Both the position numbers and the translations under genes were made by a program. The notes beneath the pieces were generated by a model, which saw only the letters and a list, made by a program, of their open reading frames with translations, ran no database searches and was not told where the DNA came from. DNA of 64,000 nucleotides from Venturia oleaginea. Its lineage: Eukaryota; Ascomycota; Dothideomycetes; Venturiales; Venturiaceae. Below, piece after piece: positions 11,591 through 23,866 of the stretch (the first letter of the stretch is position 1; each line of letters opens with the position of its first letter). The stretch lies in assembly GCA_013176395.1 (NCBI GenBank), contig JABMLP010000014.1, positions 1-64,000 on the forward strand. Direction: 5' to 3'.

Positions 11591-13184
11591 ATGTTAGACT
11601 CTAACCTTCCCAGTACGCAGCCTGGCTCTATTCCTCAACAACCGCTGACTTTCCATTCTAGCCTACTACTTCAAGCCCTCCGCCGATAAGAACCGTCCGT
11701 ACGAGTCCTTCATCCTGTTCACTCAATTCGACAGTGAACCGGAACCCAAGTACAGCCTCCTTCAGCCAGACCCGGCAACTCCAATCGCGAAAAACTGCTA
11801 TGCCACCGCTCTCTTCGATGCCTATATAACCGACATATTGTTTGGAGAGGTGCTGGTAAAGCCAGAATGGACTCAACCCACACTCTCCCAGGAAGATATC
11901 CGAAGGAATGGCGGAATTCCTCCACGACCTCAACCCATAATACCGTCTAGCTTTGCCGTTCAGTTATACAGCCCGGAGCAGCAAATCGAAGTCACAGAAA
12001 AACCAGGATCATGGGGCAGCACACCGACTTATTCATTCTCAATGCCACAGTACACTTTCCGAACACCAAGTAGCTCTGCCCTGGATCGTGCAGGCAATGA
12101 TCCGGCTGCGGACCCTGCCACTCCACAAATTAACTTCGTGTGGAAGCGCGATGGAAAAAAGGACATGCAATGTTACCTGACTGGGAAGTCAACGGACAAG
12201 GGCAAGAAGAAGAAAGGCGCAAAGGAACCGGACATTCAGATCGCCATTTTCTCCGGAATGAAGGACCTCACAATCTACGAACCCAACTTGCACAGAGTAG
12301 AGATGGAGGACTACAAAGGACTAGAGGTTGTGCTGCTATTGAGTGCTACGGTCATAAGAGATATCTACTGCGGAGTGAAGAAGGACTGCTTCAACGTTGG
12401 TGAGGCTCCACGGAAGAATAGCAGCGGCGTTGGCATACGACGGAAACCTTCAACCCTTTTGCTGCTTTCCAATAGCAAGGGACCATCGCCCCCTCCTCGA
12501 CCACAAGACCAGTATCTGGCGAATGCGTCTGCCTCCAATAGTAGACCCCATCTACAGAAATCAACGTCTGGCCCGCCCGCACCAGACCCTCGCACGCAAT
12601 GGGAAATTGAAGCGGAAACTGCACGCCTACGCAAACAAACCGAGGCGGAGAAAAGACAAGTCGAACTTCACCGTCGTGAACTCATCAGGCGTGACGAAGA
12701 GGAGGCCAGGAGGGTGAAGAAAATGCTCGAAGCGGAAGACAAAGAACGGCGTCGGCGGCAAGCGGAAGTCGACCGTGAGACCGAGCGGCTACGCAGGCAA
12801 TACGGCGATCAATCGAACATGATGGCTCTGCGGGCTCCAAAACGTCAATCATTTCCGGGCCCTGCACAGCATCCCCAGCAACCTGTCAGACCCTTGCAAA
12901 ACCAGCAACGGCCTCAATCGAGACCTGCAGCCTCGGGACCGTACCTGCAGCCCCATGGTAGCGCTGTCCCTATCGCCTCTCAGAGCTCATTTTTCCATGG
13001 GAGCAGTGCGCCCCCGTCGATTTTTTCGCGACCGTCTGCTTCTCAGAGTGGGGTATTCCACAGCAGCGGAGCTTTGCAACCGGCTCCCCAGCAGGCTAAA
13101 CCAAAGAAAAGTTTCTTCGGCTTGCGAGGCATCAGTGAGAGCAATAGCCAGAAGCTGTCCAGACAAAAAAGCACTATGTTCTGA
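11591..13184 (+). CDS. conserved-looking fungal protein with coiled coil, function unknown
   Basis: Two exons, 11591-11612 and 11662-13184, give 514 residues. The 49-bp intron (GTACGC...CTAG) restores MLDSNLPTYYFKPS. The N-terminal part (about 1-200) looks like a folded domain: YFKPSADKNRPYESFILFTQ, SALDRAGNDPAAD, INFVWKRDGKKDMQCYLTGK and IQIAIFSGMKDLTIYEPNL, ending in LLSATVIRDIYCG. Residues about 285-360 are a dense Glu/Arg/Lys helix (WEIEAETARLRKQTEAEKRQ onward), a predicted coiled coil. The rest is Gln/Pro/Ser-rich and ends PKKSFFGLRGISESNSQKL. There is no signal peptide or membrane segment. The pattern is typical of fungus-specific cytosolic proteins of unknown role. Confidence 0.8.
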
Positions 13185-14221
13185 GCAGGTTGCGGCGTCT
13201 GGAGTGGCACCTTGCTCACTTCTCGCCTGCCGTCCAACATACCCCATACATCAACGTCCACCGCTTAATTACACGTCGACATTAATGTAGAAATGCAAAT
13301 GTCAAGAGTACACCAATATCGATCTGAAATTGGGGAATTTCACGATGACAGCGTCTTTAGTTTAGGGAGAGGTTTGACGAGGAATACAGTGGCCGACCGC
13401 AGTGTGCAATTTTCCATCGCTGGGAATGCGGGGAGCGTCTGGGTCACCACGACTATCGATGGTGGCGACCCGATAGAATGGTCGGGCCCGGGCGAGCTTC
13501 CAGAGGCTTGGGAGAACGAAACAAATTTAGGTCCAGCACTCCAGCCTGAGCCAGCACAGCCAGGGTCCCACTCCCTCGAGAGCAACGCAAGGCTCTTCTC
13601 TTTGCACAGTGCTCGGTGCGACAAGGCGGGGACTTGGTCTTCGTGTGTCTATTTAGACATGGATTTGATCTTCTTGCTCCAACAACACTTACTCACTGAA
13701 TTCGAAATGATGCCTATTAGTGCGGAGTCGCCAGAGCTGCAGGAAGAAAAGCGTGGGAAAGAGGAAGGCTGATGTTCCGCCAAGAAGATTCACGGGCGAC
13801 GTGCATGAGTGAGCAAATTTGAGCTGCTTGGCCAAGCGCCACAACGGAGAAAGCCACTACCAATACCAAATTCGATTGCGAAAATATTGCTGGAATAGCG
13901 GTTGGTCAACATGGCCCTCAACGCTGGCCCCCCAATCCCGGCATCGCACTTCGCTTCCGCTAACGCGACTTGTATTGGTGGCTCTGGGCAAAGAAGCTTT
14001 TCGACCAGTGAGATACCTGGCAGATGATGTGCCCAGAGGGAGGGCGCGATGCTACCGGGACTGTACTGCAGAAGGAAGGTGTGAACGCATTTGTGTATGT
14101 GAAGAAGGTATAAGAGAAGCTCTTTTCCAGATGAGAGACTATTCCGTTCATCATTTTGACACGTCCTCACGAACTTCATAACAATCACCTATACCAATAC
14201 ATCCTATTTCAATTACCAATC
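13185..14221. other. intergenic region
   Basis: An open frame at 13293-13772 has no recognisable motif and overlaps antisense frames of similar length, so I do not call it. The last 200 bp are presumably the promoter of the secreted BIM1-like gene. Confidence 0.4.
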
Positions 14222-14982
14222 ATGATGTTCTCTACACTCACCCTTCTCGCGCTTTCCTCTGTCGCCTCTGCGCATTTCCGTCTTTTCGATCCATACTGGA
14301 GAGGCGACTCTTTTGCTGCGAACAGATCTCAGTGGAGCTATCCTTGTATGTGTAGCCCGTCTTCTCGTCAATGGCTCGACTAACACGTTGATCCAGGCGC
14401 AAATGTTGATCAGTCCAACAGCTCTACCAATCGAACTGCTTGGCCACTAGATGGAGGCTCTCTCCGCTTCGGTCCTGGACACCCATGGGCGTACACGTAC
14501 ATCAATTTGGGCTTAGGGAATGCAGTGACAGCATTCAACATCTCCCTCGTTGAAGGCTTCAACCAGACTGGCAATGGCACATTCTGCTGGAGCAAGACTG
14601 GACAGCAGGTTCTCAGAGGATTGAACTTGACTGAAGGTCAGAATGCTAGTGTGCAGGTTATTCAGATTTCACATTCCGGTGGTGCTCTTTACAATGTAGG
14701 AACCCACGATGTGAGCGGACTTACAAGAGGCTCAAAGCTAACACAATTCTTTAGTGTGCCGATATCACCTTCTCTAGCAATGCGACTCTGTTAGATGCTG
14801 GTGTGTGCAGGAACTCGACTGGTGTTGGTGGAGTTGCGCTTGCGAATGCTGGAACACCGACGTCTGGTAATGGAACCGCTGCTGCGTCTCCGACTGCTTC
14901 GGGAGCTGCAGATAGCACTAGGGCCAAGGCTAGTGTGGTTGTTGGAGCTCTGGCGGTTGGTATCGGTTCTTTGATGCTGTAG
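14222..14982 (+). CDS. secreted BIM1-like (LPMO-related, X325-type) protein with GPI-type tail
   Basis: Three exons (14222-14345, 14397-14695, 14755-14982) give 216 residues. Introns of 51 and 59 bp have GTATGT/GTAGGA donors. A signal peptide ends at ASA and leaves an N-terminal His (HFRLFDPYWRGDSF), the hallmark of the copper-binding LPMO-like fold. YPCANVDQ, TAWPLDGGSLRFGPGHPWAY, GTFCWSK, LYNCADITF and CRNSTGV supply conserved cysteines. Many NxS/T sites are present. A Ser/Thr/Ala-rich stretch leads to a hydrophobic end (VVVGALAVGIGSLML), consistent with a GPI anchor. BIM1-like proteins in other fungi act in copper uptake or at the cell wall and not in polysaccharide cleavage. Role here inferred. 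A second ATG at 14225 would also serve as start. Confidence 0.88.
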
Positions 14983-15393
14983 CGGCCTGGATTGTGAAAT
15001 GGTGGATGATTGATGACAGACGGACGGAGACGCGAAAAAGATAATTTGATAGTAATACCCCTCCTTGCGATATGAGGAAGCGCAATAGCTCCAAGTTGTG
15101 CTTCAATTGCTGCAGGATCAAATCTGATCAGTCTGTGAGACCTGAGCATCGTGACCTCGACTACGCGGCATTTTCCGAGGCCGCCTACATCCATGCCCAT
15201 GTCCATCGCCGGCGCGATGCGCTCCTTCACAATCACAACCCTAATGACGAGCACCTTCTCCTGACCTTGATACCACCACCATGAATGAATACAACAGCAA
15301 GCACACTACGAATACGAATACAGGTCATCAAAGCGATTGATACATCAGCTGAATACAACGGCATACACCTACACCATATCATCCTATGATAGT
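14983..15393. other. intergenic region
   Basis: 3' end of the BIM1-like gene and promoter side of the HECT ligase gene. No separate feature seen. Confidence 0.5.
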
Positions 15394-18300
15394 ATGAATC
15401 GCAATGGCGGCTCGGATCAACCTTCTTCTTCCGGAACTGGAACTGGAGCTCGAAGTACCGATGGAAACAATGCAAAAGAGGATGGGAAGGGTGCGGAGGC
15501 GAGGACGTCGCCTTTGAAGATGATGGTTGCTCTTACCGAGAAGATTAGGCCTGTTGATGCTTCGGGACTTGGTGATGAACGGAGGAGGGAGGGGTTTCAG
15601 AAATTGGTTCGACGGTATGTTGGGTTTTCTTTCGGCTTCTGAGGGCAGGGAAGAGGGTTTCGGGGTGAAAGGGGAAGAGGACAAGGAGGACGCTTCAGTC
15701 GTCAAGCAACATTGGCTAATTCGAGCTTCAGATTCATACTACAAATTCGATATGGCTGCACCAACCAATATTGTACGACTCCCACCTGCTTCAGCTGTCA
15801 CAAGCGAGTCTATAGATACCCAGTCCAAAGGCCATCCATCCTCGCTGCACGTTCAATAGCTTTCCAGCTCGCGACTGAAGACGATCCATACACAGCTCTA
15901 TGCCCGCATACACCCCTAGCGACACCAGATGACTTTGTTCAACCTTCCTCGCGAGGTGCAGAGCCAGCGCACGTGTGTAAATCATTGTTGGATATGAAAG
16001 AGAAAGCGAACGATGAGCACGCGATCAGGCAAAAGACGCGGCATGCTTCAGAGATCACGGCCCTCGATCCGCTGGATGAGGCGAAACCTGATGATTCAGA
16101 GCAAGTTCCCGTGTCTGAGGGACTTCCTAGCGATAGAGGAGTGGGCATTCCAGGGCCCGTTTTCGATTACCAAGAAATACATCGCTCGGGAGCGTATAAG
16201 AAGGACAAGAAGTCTTTGACTCAGAGGCTGTTCGATACGAATAGTGTCAAGGCATTTGAATGGAGGACGATCATTTCTCCACTGGATATACTAAAGGCGC
16301 CGAAGATGAATGGAAGTGCTGCGAAAGATCACAAATTGAACGGGCACGCGGTGGCCTGCAAGGAACATGATGAGGCCAAATTAAGTGAGCCGAGGAAAAG
16401 GTCGGTCAACGAGGAGGAGTCTGTTGAGCCAATATTGGCTTCCAAGGCTATCCAGGTCAATGGGCATGTTGCCTCTTCCGCAGGCGCTCAAAACAATAGC
16501 GAGTCTACTCCTCCAAAAGACGACTCTGGGGCTGAAATTTCAAAATTTGCTACGTCTTCATCAGAGGCCACCGTTGTTGAAGACTTGACAAGCTATCTCC
16601 TTGGTGGATTGAGGTCATTAGTAGCACATGCCAAAGGCCAATCTGGATTCAGTCACACGGGCAGTTATAATGACAATTCTACTACTTTAGATCCTGCGGC
16701 TCGCCCGAAGGTTATAGAGCTTGTCAAACGGACATTGAGTCATCACTTCGCGGACCCCAATCGATTGTCCAAATTCGTCCAGCACAACAAGGCACTGGCT
16801 GCAGCCTACAATTTCCCTCCCCATCTGGCTCAGTACTTTGCAAAAGATGGACATGTTGGAATGAACGTGGCTTCTTTCACAAATTGGGTCCCTCTTGTCG
16901 GGCCACTCTTACTGGACAGTCTCTGGCAAAGTCTTGGGGCTTTGTTCGTTCCTCCGTCTGATATCGTCACGAAATGTGGCTACCACTCTTCGAGGCCCGA
17001 GAAAGCCGTACACATCCCTGATGCGGAAGCTTCAGGCATGATCTACATTGCAATTCTTGCATTGGTTGGCTCTGGATATATACTCAACGACAAGAGCCAG
17101 TACATGATATCCGACCTCCGTGCTTGGGGTAGAACTTTGGCCAACCCGCATCAGTGGGGAAAGCCTGATCCATTATCTGAGCCATGGCTCGACATTGCTG
17201 ACCATATGGAATATGAACCCGCGGTGCGTTTGGCAAGTCGCATAGCTCACGTTATTGCTGCTCGCCGCTCCTTTTGGCTCATATCGCAAACCATGTCTGG
17301 TGCATCCTCGGATGGCCGGTTTCCAATCATGAGGACAGTCGTCACATATCTGAAGAATCAATTGTTGCTTGATCGGCTCACGAAGAAAGGGTCTGGTCCT
17401 AGAAGTTCCGGAGTGCCGTTCTATCTTCTAGAGTGGATGCGGACCATCATCTTAAAGACATGGGATGGAGAAGTTACGGTCAAGCGATGGGAATGCACTG
17501 GCGCTGCCATCGAGTTTATTACTGATATATGTATGTTCCTCTTGGAAGTCTGCTTGCTCGACAGTGAAAATTAATCAAACCTACAGACCACGCTCGACAG
17601 GAACTAGGCCTACCGGAAGCCAAATTCGTAACACCATTCATCTCGAATCATCTCACTGACTCGAAGGTGCCGGAGTATATGGGGCTTCCGAGATCGGACA
17701 AGAACACTCTTAATATCCTCGACTTTTCATTTTTGTTTATGCCTCAGATACGGGTGTCATATTTCCGGGCAACGAATTTTGCCAGCATGTCTGAAGCTTA
17801 TTCATCTGCTGTCTTCACCGATCATCTCAAGGAGAAGATGTTGAGGCATGCCGGGAGAGAGGACTTCGGAAGAAGTATTGGTCGCTGGGATCGAACGGCA
17901 TTCCTGGACACCAATATGAAGGCTGCGCTCACGAAGTATTTGGTTTTGGATGTAAGACGTGATCACATTCTTGAGGATGCAATCAATCAGCTTTGGGGCC
18001 TGGAAAGGCGTGAGTTACTGCGACCACTGAAAGTACGGATGGGTATGGGCGAGGGTGGAGAAGAGGGTGTCGATCATGGCGGTGTCTCGCAAGAGTTCTT
18101 CCGCCTGGTCTTTGAGAAGGCCTTTGCTCCTGAGACTGGCCTCTTCGTCACTACTGATCCACAGGTCAACATGACTTGGTTTCAGCCATTGAGCCTGGAG
18201 CCTTTGCAAACTTACGAACTCCTTGGTCTTCTTGTTGGCCTGGCTGTTTACAATGGCATTACGGTACCGATGACATTTCCACAGGCCTTGTACAAGAAGT

Positions 18301-19203
18301 TGCTTGGCTTGCAAGATGAACGCCGCATTGATGATGGGTGGCCGACTCTCCTCAAGTCGCTGCAAGAGATGGAGAATTGGAAAGAGGGGGATGTGGCTGA
18401 TATTTTTGTGAGGGAATTTGCTTTCAGTTGTACGGCCAACGGGGAGAACTGGACTGCTGATATGCAACAACACATATCCGACGACGCTACTACCAAAGAA
18501 TTCTCTCGTTCGGCATTTGTCCTTGCGACTGAAGCGCCGGATATCCCCCTTGTTACCAATAAGACGAGAACGCAGTACAGAAAGGAGTATATCCGCTGGC
18601 TTCTCGATGTCTCGATCGCGCCCCAATTCGACGCTTTTGCTCGCGGCTTCGGTACGGTCATCTCGACGAGATCGCTGAGTCTTCTGAACCCGGCTCTTTT
18701 TAAGAATTTGGTCGAGGGACATCAGGTCTTTGATGTCAAGGGGCTTTTTAAGGCGGTTAGGTATGAGGATGGGTATAGTAGGGATAGTACTGTTATTCAG
18801 TGGTTTTGGGAGATTGTTTTTGGATGGGAGGAGGAGGAGGCAGCGGCCGCTGGTGGGGAGAGTGGGGAGGGTGAAAGGGGGAGTGGGGAGGATAGGAAGA
18901 AGAGGTTGTTGGAGTTTGTTACGGCTAGTCAACGGGTGCCGGTGCAGGGGTGGAGTGGGTTGGCCTTTTCGATTGTGAGGAATGGGGGGGATACTGAGGT
19001 GAGTCTTTCCTTTTTCCTTCCAATTAGGCTCTGAGAAGGGAAATTGTTTTGTGGGGTGTGTTTGCTAATTACTGAAACAGAGGATCCCAACGTCTATGAC
19101 TTGTTTCGGAAAGTTGCTGTTGCCGGAGTATTCGGGCTACGAGAAACTCAAGAGGAAATTGGAGATTGCGCTTGAGAATAGTCAGGGGTTTGGATCGGCG
19201 TAG
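15394..19203 (+). CDS. HECT-type E3 ubiquitin ligase with N-terminal AZUL zinc finger
   Basis: Four exons (15394-15614, 15732-17530, 17587-18998, 19081-19203) give 1,184 residues with consistent phases. An N-terminal AZUL-type zinc finger has Cys at about residues 83, 88, 93 and 96 (YGCTNQYCTTPTCFSCHKR). This module is known from the N-terminus of UBE3A/E6AP. Residues about 150-330 are low complexity. The HECT domain occupies about the last 350 residues: VDHGGVSQEFFRLVFEKAF, FQPLSLEPLQTYELLGLLVG, then the C-lobe with the thioester cysteine at about residue 1152 in IPTSMTCFGKLLLPEY. That cysteine lies in a separate last exon, so losing that intron call would give a dead enzyme. It transfers ubiquitin from E2 to substrate through the Cys. 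All parts appear intact. Confidence 0.93.
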
Positions 19204-20375
19204 ATGACGATGACGATGATCTCTCCTAGTTGAGAGGATTTTGGATTGTTATTGTGGGATGAGAGGGGTGTATGGACTCTAGGGATTCTGTACATGGTGG
19301 TTTTTGGAATGGCTTTTTTGTGGAGGTTTGGACTGTTAGCGGCATTGGGTTGGCGTTTGTTTATGTGCTGTTTGGAAGTATCCTTGGATTGGTAGTGTAT
19401 AGTTTTGAATTGTATATTGATACTACTTTTGGAAAAACTCGGGGATGCAGCGGTCAGGTGTCGTTTGCGCTGGTTTTGCTAATGGAATGTAGAGTATCGA
19501 GGATATTGAATTACCGGAGAGAGTTAATCTAGGATAATCTCGAAGCGCAGAACTGGGAAGAAATGAGGAAAGAAGAAGTAAGTGATGATGATTTTCTCTT
19601 CCAAGCGAAGTGCTGATTCTGATCGTAGTTGATGATTGGTATTGTCATCGCGTTTGGAGAAGAGAAAGTGCTCGTTGTTCATCGCCGCTTAATTCTCTTC
19701 CGTGTGGAGAAGACAGAATTGCGCTGTTAGTCTCGAATGACTTAATGCGGCTGGATGGACAATAATTCCCGCCCATGGGAAAATTTGGAACATTGTGGTT
19801 TTTAATAACAGGTTAGTTTAGAGACTAGGAGATATTTGTTCTTTCATGCTGCCGCAAGAGCCGGTTTTAAGTATATTGCGAGTACGGTGTCTTGGTTATT
19901 TGATTTATGCGGTGTCTAAATCAAAGATCTGGCAATCTCCTACATTTTTGCCATATCTTCTTGTATAAAGAGACTATCTTGGTCCAGTTTTTATCATCAA
20001 TAAAGATGCATCTCAAAATTCTCCGCAAGGGGATTGCTTGTGAAGTGTACTTCCTTGCTAATATATAGGTACTACTTGTATCTGGCTTGTCATCTTCTTA
20101 ATAATTCTTAAGAAAAGACGAGTAGATCAAGACGGGGATGCTGTGTCCAGCTGAGATGCAGTAAGTAATTATATTATTCGTCTCCATACTAACGTCGACG
20201 TGGAGCTGATCTGTTGCTAGGAATAGATACGAAAGTCTTCTTTCTTGCAATAAACAGAGAGTTATTCGACTTCGTTAGCTAAGGTGGTATACGATGTTGT
20301 TACAATGCCACCACTGTCAGGGATTGAGAGAGACGTAGATACGTATAGACATAACGATATTGCATAAGGTTCTAA
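19204..20375. other. AT-rich intergenic region at the edge of the repeat island
   Basis: No gene supported. Composition shifts to AT-rich with many TAGATA/ATACG words from about 19900 to 20370, consistent with decayed repeat sequence or a gene-poor border. Confidence 0.4.
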
Positions 20376-20376
20376 G
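20363..20376 (+). repeat. target-site duplication 1 (left outer copy)
   Basis: CATAAGGTTCTAAG flanks the outer edge of the left repeat copy. Its partner is the reverse complement at 22247-22260, at the inner edge of the right copy, not at the other end of the same copy. Confidence 0.8.
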
Positions 20377-21983
20377 ATTGATTGATTGATTGATTTTATC
20401 CTACTCGGTTGCAGCCGCTTAATCACGCAGCTATGTCCGGTTAGGAGGACTTCATCAGACAGCCGACACGTGATAGATTATATAATCCACCGCGCCCCAC
20501 TTCGCCCCGTTCACTGAAACAAGACCAGCTGTCCCCTCCGTCCTCCCTCTTTTCCCTTAACCAGTATCTCCAAATGCCCGCTGGCTCTTGTAGATACTGG
20601 TTATTCTGCTAGTATATCTGTGCTATGTAGACTCAAGAGGCAATGCCTCGTGTTTCGCTATCCTTCTACCTACAGTCTCCCTCTAATGCTCAGCTTTGTC
20701 TATCTGTTTCGCCTTATCCCTCAAGGCCAATGGGTTCCCTAAGTATGTTTCTGCTTGTGAAAGTTGCCTTGCACCAGATTCCTATGCGGCGGTGTATTTG
20801 GTTGTGTGATGCTGGAGACAATAGTAACCATCGTAGTCGTGATTTCGCTGCTTCGGTGTGATACTCCGGGTATGCCCGTGGACGAGGCTGTCTGGTAGCT
20901 GCCGTATTGTATGGCGCCGATCGTGCTATAGACCTGCCGTCTTATAGTCGGAGCCTATCTGCTGCTAGTCGCTCTCCCTACTTGCTATATCGCGCTCCTA
21001 CTCTTGCCAATGCCATAACTGGGACGCAACAGTCTGGGGAGAGGCTCAAGGCTACGTCTGCTGGCTTGTAGGGAGGGGATTTGCCGCCAATAAGCTCCTT
21101 CTATACGTCCTTACTGCTTACTGTGTTGCGCACCTACTCTTGCCAATGCCATAACTGGGACGCAACAGTTTGGGGAGAGGCTCAAGGCTCTGGACATCAG
21201 CTTGCAGCAGGACGGTTTGCGGAGACGATAGTAGATGAGGTTCTCTAGCAGCTGCCGTATCGTGTCGCACCGATTGTGTTGTAGACCTGTCGTCTTATAG
21301 TCGGAGCCTATCTGCTGCCAGTCGCTCTCCCTGCTTGCTATATCGCGCACCTACTCTTGCCACTGCCATAACTGGGACGCAACAGTCTGGGGAGAGGCTC
21401 AAGGCTACGTCTGCTAGCTTACAGGGAGGGGATTTGCCGCCAATAGGCTCCTTCTATGCGTCCTTACTACTTACTGTGTCGCGCACCTACTCTTGCCAAT
21501 GCCATAACTGGGACGCAACAGTTTGGGGAGAGGCTCAAGGCTCTGGGCAACAGCTTGTAGCAGGACGGTTTGCCAAGACGTTGGGAGAGATTGTCTAGTC
21601 GTTGCAGTGGTGTGTGGTGCCGATTGTTGCACACCGGGCGTCTGGTGTTTGAGTTGTGTTGAAGGTATTGCCGTTCTAGCAGTGACTCGTCGACTCGGAG
21701 CGTTGCAGTGTCATCTGGGGTGATGGACTAGCCGGGAGATAGTGACTAGATGGTTGCTGTTGTCTTTGGTGGACGCATCGTTCGTGTAGCTTGCTCATGT
21801 ATTCGTCTGCTTGCTCTGCCGTGGCCGCGACGGCGACTCTAGAGATATCTCATCGACGCTGAGGGACGCGCGATGGCCTCTAGAGGCCGGAGCGGCCACT
21901 GGCAGAGGTGTTTTGATGATCTTTAGATGATACTTTTGTAAATTCCAAAAATTGAGTTCTCGCTGTGTGTGCTGTTTTTCCCA
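20376..21983 (-). mobile_element. 1,608-bp retroposon-like element, left copy
   Basis: It is the inverted partner of 22259-23866; positions pair so that their sum is 44242. The arms looked identical wherever I compared them, apart from one base in the TTTTGT/TTCTGT word near 21936. Read on the minus strand it begins TGGGAAAAACAGC and ends in (AATC)5. A simple-repeat tail and 12-15-bp direct target duplications are typical of LINE-type (non-LTR) retroposons and their short derivatives. No reverse transcriptase or other enzyme is encoded, so it is probably non-autonomous or a truncated derivative. Short open frames inside carry no recognised domain. Confidence 0.75.
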
Positions 21984-21994
21984 CGCAACTGATG
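21980..21994 (+). repeat. target-site duplication 2 (left inner copy)
   Basis: CCCACGCAACTGATG at the inner edge of the left element. Its partner is the reverse complement at 23866-23880, outside the right element. Confidence 0.8.
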
Positions 21995-22258
21995 CTTTGT
22001 AGTTGTAATATTAACGTGGCATGGAGGACTCATCTTACCATACCCTTAAGTGCCGATTCTAATCCTTACGGGAGGTATAAAATACTATTTGTCCTCTATA
22101 TTCAACGTCCAGCAATGACAAAGCAATAGATTTAATCTACGATGTGGTTGTCAAGGATCCGGACTTTCTTTCTTCTTTGTCCTCAGATCACGTGACTAAA
22201 GGTCACGTGATTTTTGACTCAGTCTGATTTTGAGCTCTCCGTAGAACTTAGAACCTTA
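21984..22258. other. 275-bp unique segment between inverted elements
   Basis: No gene. It is the loop of the giant inverted repeat and the segment whose orientation appears to have been flipped. It contains a CACGTG palindrome at 22187-22211. Confidence 0.7.
22187..22211. promoter_or_regulatory. inverted repeat with two CACGTG cores
   Basis: ATCACGTGAC (22187-22196), spacer TAAAG, GTCACGTGAT (22202-22211): a perfect 10-bp inverted repeat. CACGTG is the E-box core bound by bHLH factors such as Cbf1-type proteins. It could equally be the remnant of a small palindromic transposon. Confidence 0.6.
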
Positions 22259-23866
22259 TGGGAAAAACAGCACACACAGCGAGAACTCAATTTTTGGAAT
22301 TTACAGAAGTATCATCTAAAGATCATCAAAACACCTCTGCCAGTGGCCGCTCCGGCCTCTAGAGGCCATCGCGCGTCCCTCAGCGTCGATGAGATATCTC
22401 TAGAGTCGCCGTCGCGGCCACGGCAGAGCAAGCAGACGAATACATGAGCAAGCTACACGAACGATGCGTCCACCAAAGACAACAGCAACCATCTAGTCAC
22501 TATCTCCCGGCTAGTCCATCACCCCAGATGACACTGCAACGCTCCGAGTCGACGAGTCACTGCTAGAACGGCAATACCTTCAACACAACTCAAACACCAG
22601 ACGCCCGGTGTGCAACAATCGGCACCACACACCACTGCAACGACTAGACAATCTCTCCCAACGTCTTGGCAAACCGTCCTGCTACAAGCTGTTGCCCAGA
22701 GCCTTGAGCCTCTCCCCAAACTGTTGCGTCCCAGTTATGGCATTGGCAAGAGTAGGTGCGCGACACAGTAAGTAGTAAGGACGCATAGAAGGAGCCTATT
22801 GGCGGCAAATCCCCTCCCTGTAAGCTAGCAGACGTAGCCTTGAGCCTCTCCCCAGACTGTTGCGTCCCAGTTATGGCAGTGGCAAGAGTAGGTGCGCGAT
22901 ATAGCAAGCAGGGAGAGCGACTGGCAGCAGATAGGCTCCGACTATAAGACGACAGGTCTACAACACAATCGGTGCGACACGATACGGCAGCTGCTAGAGA
23001 ACCTCATCTACTATCGTCTCCGCAAACCGTCCTGCTGCAAGCTGATGTCCAGAGCCTTGAGCCTCTCCCCAAACTGTTGCGTCCCAGTTATGGCATTGGC
23101 AAGAGTAGGTGCGCAACACAGTAAGCAGTAAGGACGTATAGAAGGAGCTTATTGGCGGCAAATCCCCTCCCTACAAGCCAGCAGACGTAGCCTTGAGCCT
23201 CTCCCCAGACTGTTGCGTCCCAGTTATGGCATTGGCAAGAGTAGGAGCGCGATATAGCAAGTAGGGAGAGCGACTAGCAGCAGATAGGCTCCGACTATAA
23301 GACGGCAGGTCTATAGCACGATCGGCGCCATACAATACGGCAGCTACCAGACAGCCTCGTCCACGGGCATACCCGGAGTATCACACCGAAGCAGCGAAAT
23401 CACGACTACGATGGTTACTATTGTCTCCAGCATCACACAACCAAATACACCGCCGCATAGGAATCTGGTGCAAGGCAACTTTCACAAGCAGAAACATACT
23501 TAGGGAACCCATTGGCCTTGAGGGATAAGGCGAAACAGATAGACAAAGCTGAGCATTAGAGGGAGACTGTAGGTAGAAGGATAGCGAAACACGAGGCATT
23601 GCCTCTTGAGTCTACATAGCACAGATATACTAGCAGAATAACCAGTATCTACAAGAGCCAGCGGGCATTTGGAGATACTGGTTAAGGGAAAAGAGGGAGG
23701 ACGGAGGGGACAGCTGGTCTTGTTTCAGTGAACGGGGCGAAGTGGGGCGCGGTGGATTATATAATCTATCACGTGTCGGCTGTCTGATGAAGTCCTCCTA
23801 ACCGGACATAGCTGCGTGATTAAGCGGCTGCAACCGAGTAGGATAAAATCAATCAATCAATCAATC
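22259..23866 (+). mobile_element. 1,608-bp retroposon-like element, right copy
   Basis: Plus-strand copy of the element at 20376-21983. It starts TGGGAAAAACAGC and ends GGATAAAATC plus an (AATC) tail. It carries internal tandem duplication (see 22674-23380). It ends at target duplication 2 (23866-23880), while its 5' edge abuts target duplication 1 (22247-22260). Confidence 0.75.
22674..23380 (+). repeat. two ~353-bp tandem units inside the right element
   Basis: CCGTCCTGCTRCAAGCTG recurs at 22674 and 23027. Each unit itself holds two copies of a block containing TTGAGCCTCTCCCC, CTGTTGCGTCCCAGTTATGG and GGCAAGAGTAGG. The left element carries the same arrangement in reverse. Such arrays occur in 5' regions of non-LTR elements, but the function here is unknown. 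Confidence 0.75.

Noticed and set aside
13293..13772. 159-codon open frame between the unknown fungal protein and the BIM1-like gene
   Set aside because: No motif, no promoter or splice evidence, and a comparable antisense frame overlaps it.
18015..18932. 305-codon open frame on the minus strand
   Set aside because: It is antisense to the HECT domain exon, and its low-complexity Leu/Pro/Arg content mirrors the coding strand.
21335..21723. Repeated small frames (87 and 66 codons) as genes inside the inverted elements
   Set aside because: They fall entirely within the tandem-repeat blocks and are duplicated only because the element is; no domain or start context supports them.
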